Shown here piece after piece: positions 45,398-47,569 of a DNA stretch of 47,569 nucleotides. Each line of letters starts with the position of its first letter. Position 1 is the first letter of the stretch. Both the position numbers and the translations under genes were made by a program. Source of the stretch: an uncultured Opitutales bacterium (GTDB lineage: Bacteria; Verrucomicrobiota; Verrucomicrobiia; Opitutales; Intestinicryptomonadaceae); contig CALXQW010000021.1 in assembly GCA_944390805.1 (NCBI GenBank), positions 1 to 47,569 on the forward strand, written 5' to 3'. The notes beneath the pieces were generated by a model, which was not told the DNA's origin, ran no database searches, and worked only from the letters and a program-made list of their open reading frames with translations.

Positions 45398-45405
45398 TAA
45401 AGACC

Positions 45406-47142
45406 ATGCTGACCGTCATAGGATTAGTCTGCTCGGCGCTTTTGCTGCTGGGCTATTTTTTTTACTCGCCGATAGTCGAAAAGTGGATAGGCGCAAGAGC
45501 CGATATTCCCACTCCCGCTGTCTCAAAAAACGACGGGATAGACTTCAGCCCGACCGACAGATTTACAATATTCGGCCACCACTTCAGCGCGATAGCCGGT
45601 TCAGGCCCAATAATAGGACCTGTCATAGCGGCATCATTCTTCGGTTGGGGTCCGGCGCTTCTGTGGATAGTTCTGGGAGCAATATTTATAGGAGGCGTGC
45701 ATGACTACACCGTAACAATGGCATCTTTGCGCCACGGTGGAAATTCCGTTGCGGCAATATGCCGCAACTATATGGGCTCATACACCTACAAGTTCTTTTT
45801 GATATTTGTATGGGCAACGCTCTGCTATGTAATTCTCGTGTTTACCGACCTTACCGTGGCAAGCTTTGCGCCCGACGTAAACCGCGTTGCAAGCACGGAA
45901 GATATTCAGAGCAAAAATGGAGGAGTTGCGGCAACATCAACCTTGTTTATAATGGCCTACAGCATGCTCTACGGCTGGATAAAGAGGAAGGGATTTATAA
46001 AACAATCTATACTTGTTGCAATATCTGTATTTTTGGTATTCTTTTCAATATATGTAGGCAGACTGTTTCCGCTCGACCAAAATATTTTGCCGGAATTTTT
46101 CTTCGGCATGCCACCGCGCTATTGGATGTATCTTGGAATAATGATCTACTGCCTATTTGCGTCGGTTCTTCCTGTATCGTGGCTGCTGCAACCCAGAGAT
46201 TTCCTCACATCGTTTTTGCTGTATGCATGTCTTATAGGAGGACTGCTCGGGTTGGTATTCGCTTTTGGAACTCCCGCTGCAGAAGTAAATTTCCCATTCT
46301 TCAAAGGCTTTGAAACGGAAATAGGATTCCTGTTTCCGGTGCTGTTTGTAACAATAGCCTGTGGAGCTGTCAGCGGATTCCATTCTACGGTGGCATCGGG
46401 AACTACATCTAAACAGCTTTCTAACGAAAAGCACGCGCGCCCGGTGGCGTATCTATCAATGATAATAGAGGGCATATTGGCCGTTCTTGCGGTCTCGAGC
46501 GTGATAATCATTGCAGACACAGCTCCGGGAGCTAGCCCGGTGGAGATATTCTCGCAAGGCTTTGGGAAGATGGTTTCCACACTTGGATTTTCAGACGCAT
46601 TTGCAGCGGAGTTTGCCCTAATAAGCTTGTCTTGCTTTTTGATGACTACGCTCGACGCATGCACAAGGCTTGCCCGCTACACTTTGCAGGAGCTCTTTGG
46701 GTTGGAGAAGTCTAAATTTAGATTCCTCACAACAATAGTTTGCCTTGCGCTTCCGGGAATACTGATATTTACCCCCATACACGACGCTCAAGGCAATGTA
46801 ATTCCAGCGTGGAAGGCCATATGGCCGCTATTTGGCGCAATGAACCAGCTTCTGGCTGTGATAAGCCTGCTTGTTGTGTATTTATGGCAGCGCTCAAAGG
46901 GCAAGCGCGCGCTGTACATAGCAATACCTATGGTTCTGGTAGCCTTCTCTGCAATAACAGAGCTTTGCACGCGCGCTTACGCAGAGTTTTTTGTGCACAA
47001 GAGCCCGAACTATCTTATTGGCATAACGGCGCTATTCCTTGCAGTATTTGCCCTGCTTATTGCATCGGACGGAATAGTGCGCATATTTAAGCCGGTAAAG
47101 AATGATTATATTGAAGAAACAAAAGTTCCTTCGGAATCTTGA
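45406..47142 (+). CDS. cstA: CstA-family carbon starvation / peptide transporter
   Basis: CstA-family proteins import peptides or pyruvate and are induced in starvation in enterobacteria. The 578 residues are hydrophobic throughout, with about 15 membrane segments. Family motifs seen include FGHHFSAIAGSGPIIGPVIAASFFGWGPALLWIVLGAIFIGGVHDY near the N-terminus and GAVSGFHSTVASGTTSKQL in the middle. It is shorter than E. coli CstA (about 700), as in many other phyla. No Shine-Dalgarno precedes the ATG. The following glnD frame begins 41 bases before its stop. There is no sensor or regulator gene nearby. Confidence 0.95.
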   Translation: MLTVIGLVCSALLLLGYFFYSPIVEKWIGARADIPTPAVSKNDGIDFSPTDRFTIFGHHFSAIAGSGPIIGPVIAASFFGWGPALLWIVLGAIFIGGVHDYTVTMASLRHGGNSVAAICRNYMGSYTYKFFLIFVWATLCYVILVFTDLTVASFAPDVNRVASTEDIQSKNGGVAATSTLFIMAYSMLYGWIKRKGFIKQSILVAISVFLVFFSIYVGRLFPLDQNILPEFFFGMPPRYWMYLGIMIYCLFASVLPVSWLLQPRDFLTSFLLYACLIGGLLGLVFAFGTPAAEVNFPFFKGFETEIGFLFPVLFVTIACGAVSGFHSTVASGTTSKQLSNEKHARPVAYLSMIIEGILAVLAVSSVIIIADTAPGASPVEIFSQGFGKMVSTLGFSDAFAAEFALISLSCFLMTTLDACTRLARYTLQELFGLEKSKFRFLTTIVCLALPGILIFTPIHDAQGNVIPAWKAIWPLFGAMNQLLAVISLLVVYLWQRSKGKRALYIAIPMVLVAFSAITELCTRAYAEFFVHKSPNYLIGITALFLAVFALLIASDGIVRIFKPVKNDYIEETKVPSES

Positions 47143-47569
47143 GACTAAGGCGGACGAAATCTTCGGATCCGCCGAAGAACTGTCTAAAAAACGCCCGAAG
47201 GAAATTACAGCGAAACTCAAGGAGTACTTGTCTTTCGCGCACGATTTGATACTCTCCGCCCACAAGGACGGCGCCGGTGGCAGAACAGTCTGTGGGCTGA
47301 ACAGTTTTACGGTGGACGAGATGGTAAGACGGCTGTATTCAGCCTTTCTGCTGAGGCGTTCGGCATCGGGCGTAAAATTGTTTTCGTCAAAATTTTCAAT
47401 AGTGGCAACCGGAGGATACGGGCGGCGAGAGCTATGTCCAAAGAGCGACATAGACATAGGCTTTCTGTACGACGAAAGCCGGACGCAATTTTACAGCGAG
47501 CTAAAACCCCTTGTCATAGACGAGATAATGTCCCCCCTTTGGGATACCGGCTTAAAGCTGGGACATTCA
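47102..47569 (+). CDS. glnD: [Protein-PII] uridylyltransferase, 5-prime part
   Basis: The frame is open from ATG 47102 to the window edge (156 codons) and continues beyond. GlnD adds and removes UMP on PII proteins in response to glutamine, setting nitrogen assimilation. The nucleotidyltransferase motif VATGGYGRRELCPKSDIDIGFLYD spans residues about 101-124, with Asp116 and Asp118 as metal ligands, and SPLWDTGLKLGHS is the next conserved block. The HD and ACT domains expected downstream are outside the window. The start lies inside cstA (41-base overlap), although a TTG at 47111 is an alternative. Cotranscription with cstA is likely. Confidence 0.9.
   Translation, partial: MIILKKQKFLRNLETKADEIFGSAEELSKKRPKEITAKLKEYLSFAHDLILSAHKDGAGGRTVCGLNSFTVDEMVRRLYSAFLLRRSASGVKLFSSKFSIVATGGYGRRELCPKSDIDIGFLYDESRTQFYSELKPLVIDEIMSPLWDTGLKLGHS

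Noticed and set aside
45164..45405. The spacer upstream of glyQS considered for a T-box or glycine riboswitch
   Set aside because: No specifier stem, T-box sequence or tandem aptamer pattern was recognisable.

Overview
The window looks like ordinary chromosome from a moderately AT-rich bacterium of the Verrucomicrobiota, probably the Opitutae side. Evidence for this: a Minf_1886-type protein ahead of the suf operon; a PEP-CTERM secreted protein; a prepilin-like protein with a C-terminal Gly-His...Asp-Gly-His motif; many secreted carbohydrate-active proteins; and a single-chain glycyl-tRNA synthetase. The placement is an inference from gene families, not from a marker tree. No rRNA, tRNA, CRISPR array, phage gene or transposase was seen. 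Rho-independent terminators are frequent and well formed, which gives good operon boundaries, but Shine-Dalgarno sequences are often weak or absent.

Layout. 210-4278 (-) is a three-gene operon: an ABCG-like half transporter, a small membrane-anchored protein and a secreted TPR-like protein. 4319-5838 (+) holds two exported proteins of unknown function. The 40-bp gap between the two operons contains a perfect inverted repeat. 6005-9803 has an ApbE flavin transferase, a secreted GH99/WbsX-like protein, a DapF homologue in which both catalytic cysteines are serine, and a chagasin-like inhibitor. 9996-18260 (-) is a glycan-oriented block: FAD-dependent oxidoreductase, CDF metal exporter, a large secreted protein of unknown family, a parallel beta-helix enzyme and a porin-like beta-barrel. 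18449-22187 (-) is Minf_1886-sufC-sufB-sufD, preceded by carB. 25855-28223 (+) is mgtE-nadD-rsfS. 28361-32657 (-) has a YjbR-like protein, a GH36/raffinose-synthase-like lipoprotein and a PEP-CTERM protein. 32848-34557 (+) is a YgiQ-type radical SAM protein, facing an orphan pseudopilin.

35776-40461 (-) is a tight operon lptF/G-purD-LMW phosphatase-rpiB-glyA. Three of its five members feed purine synthesis (ribose phosphate, glycine and one-carbon units, GAR synthetase). 40631-43347 (+) has a RodZ-like protein, a Dabb protein and a CCA-adding/poly(A) polymerase-type enzyme behind a hairpin that could mask its ribosome binding site. The right end has glyQS (-), cstA (+) and the 5' part of glnD, which overlaps cstA and runs off the window.

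Most of the window is conventional. The best candidates for something undescribed are the divergent envelope module at 210-5838 with its shared operator-like repeat and a perfectly in-register internal protein duplication, the Ser/Ser DapF homologue, the CDF exporter inside a glycan operon, and candidate RNA switches ahead of carB and cca.
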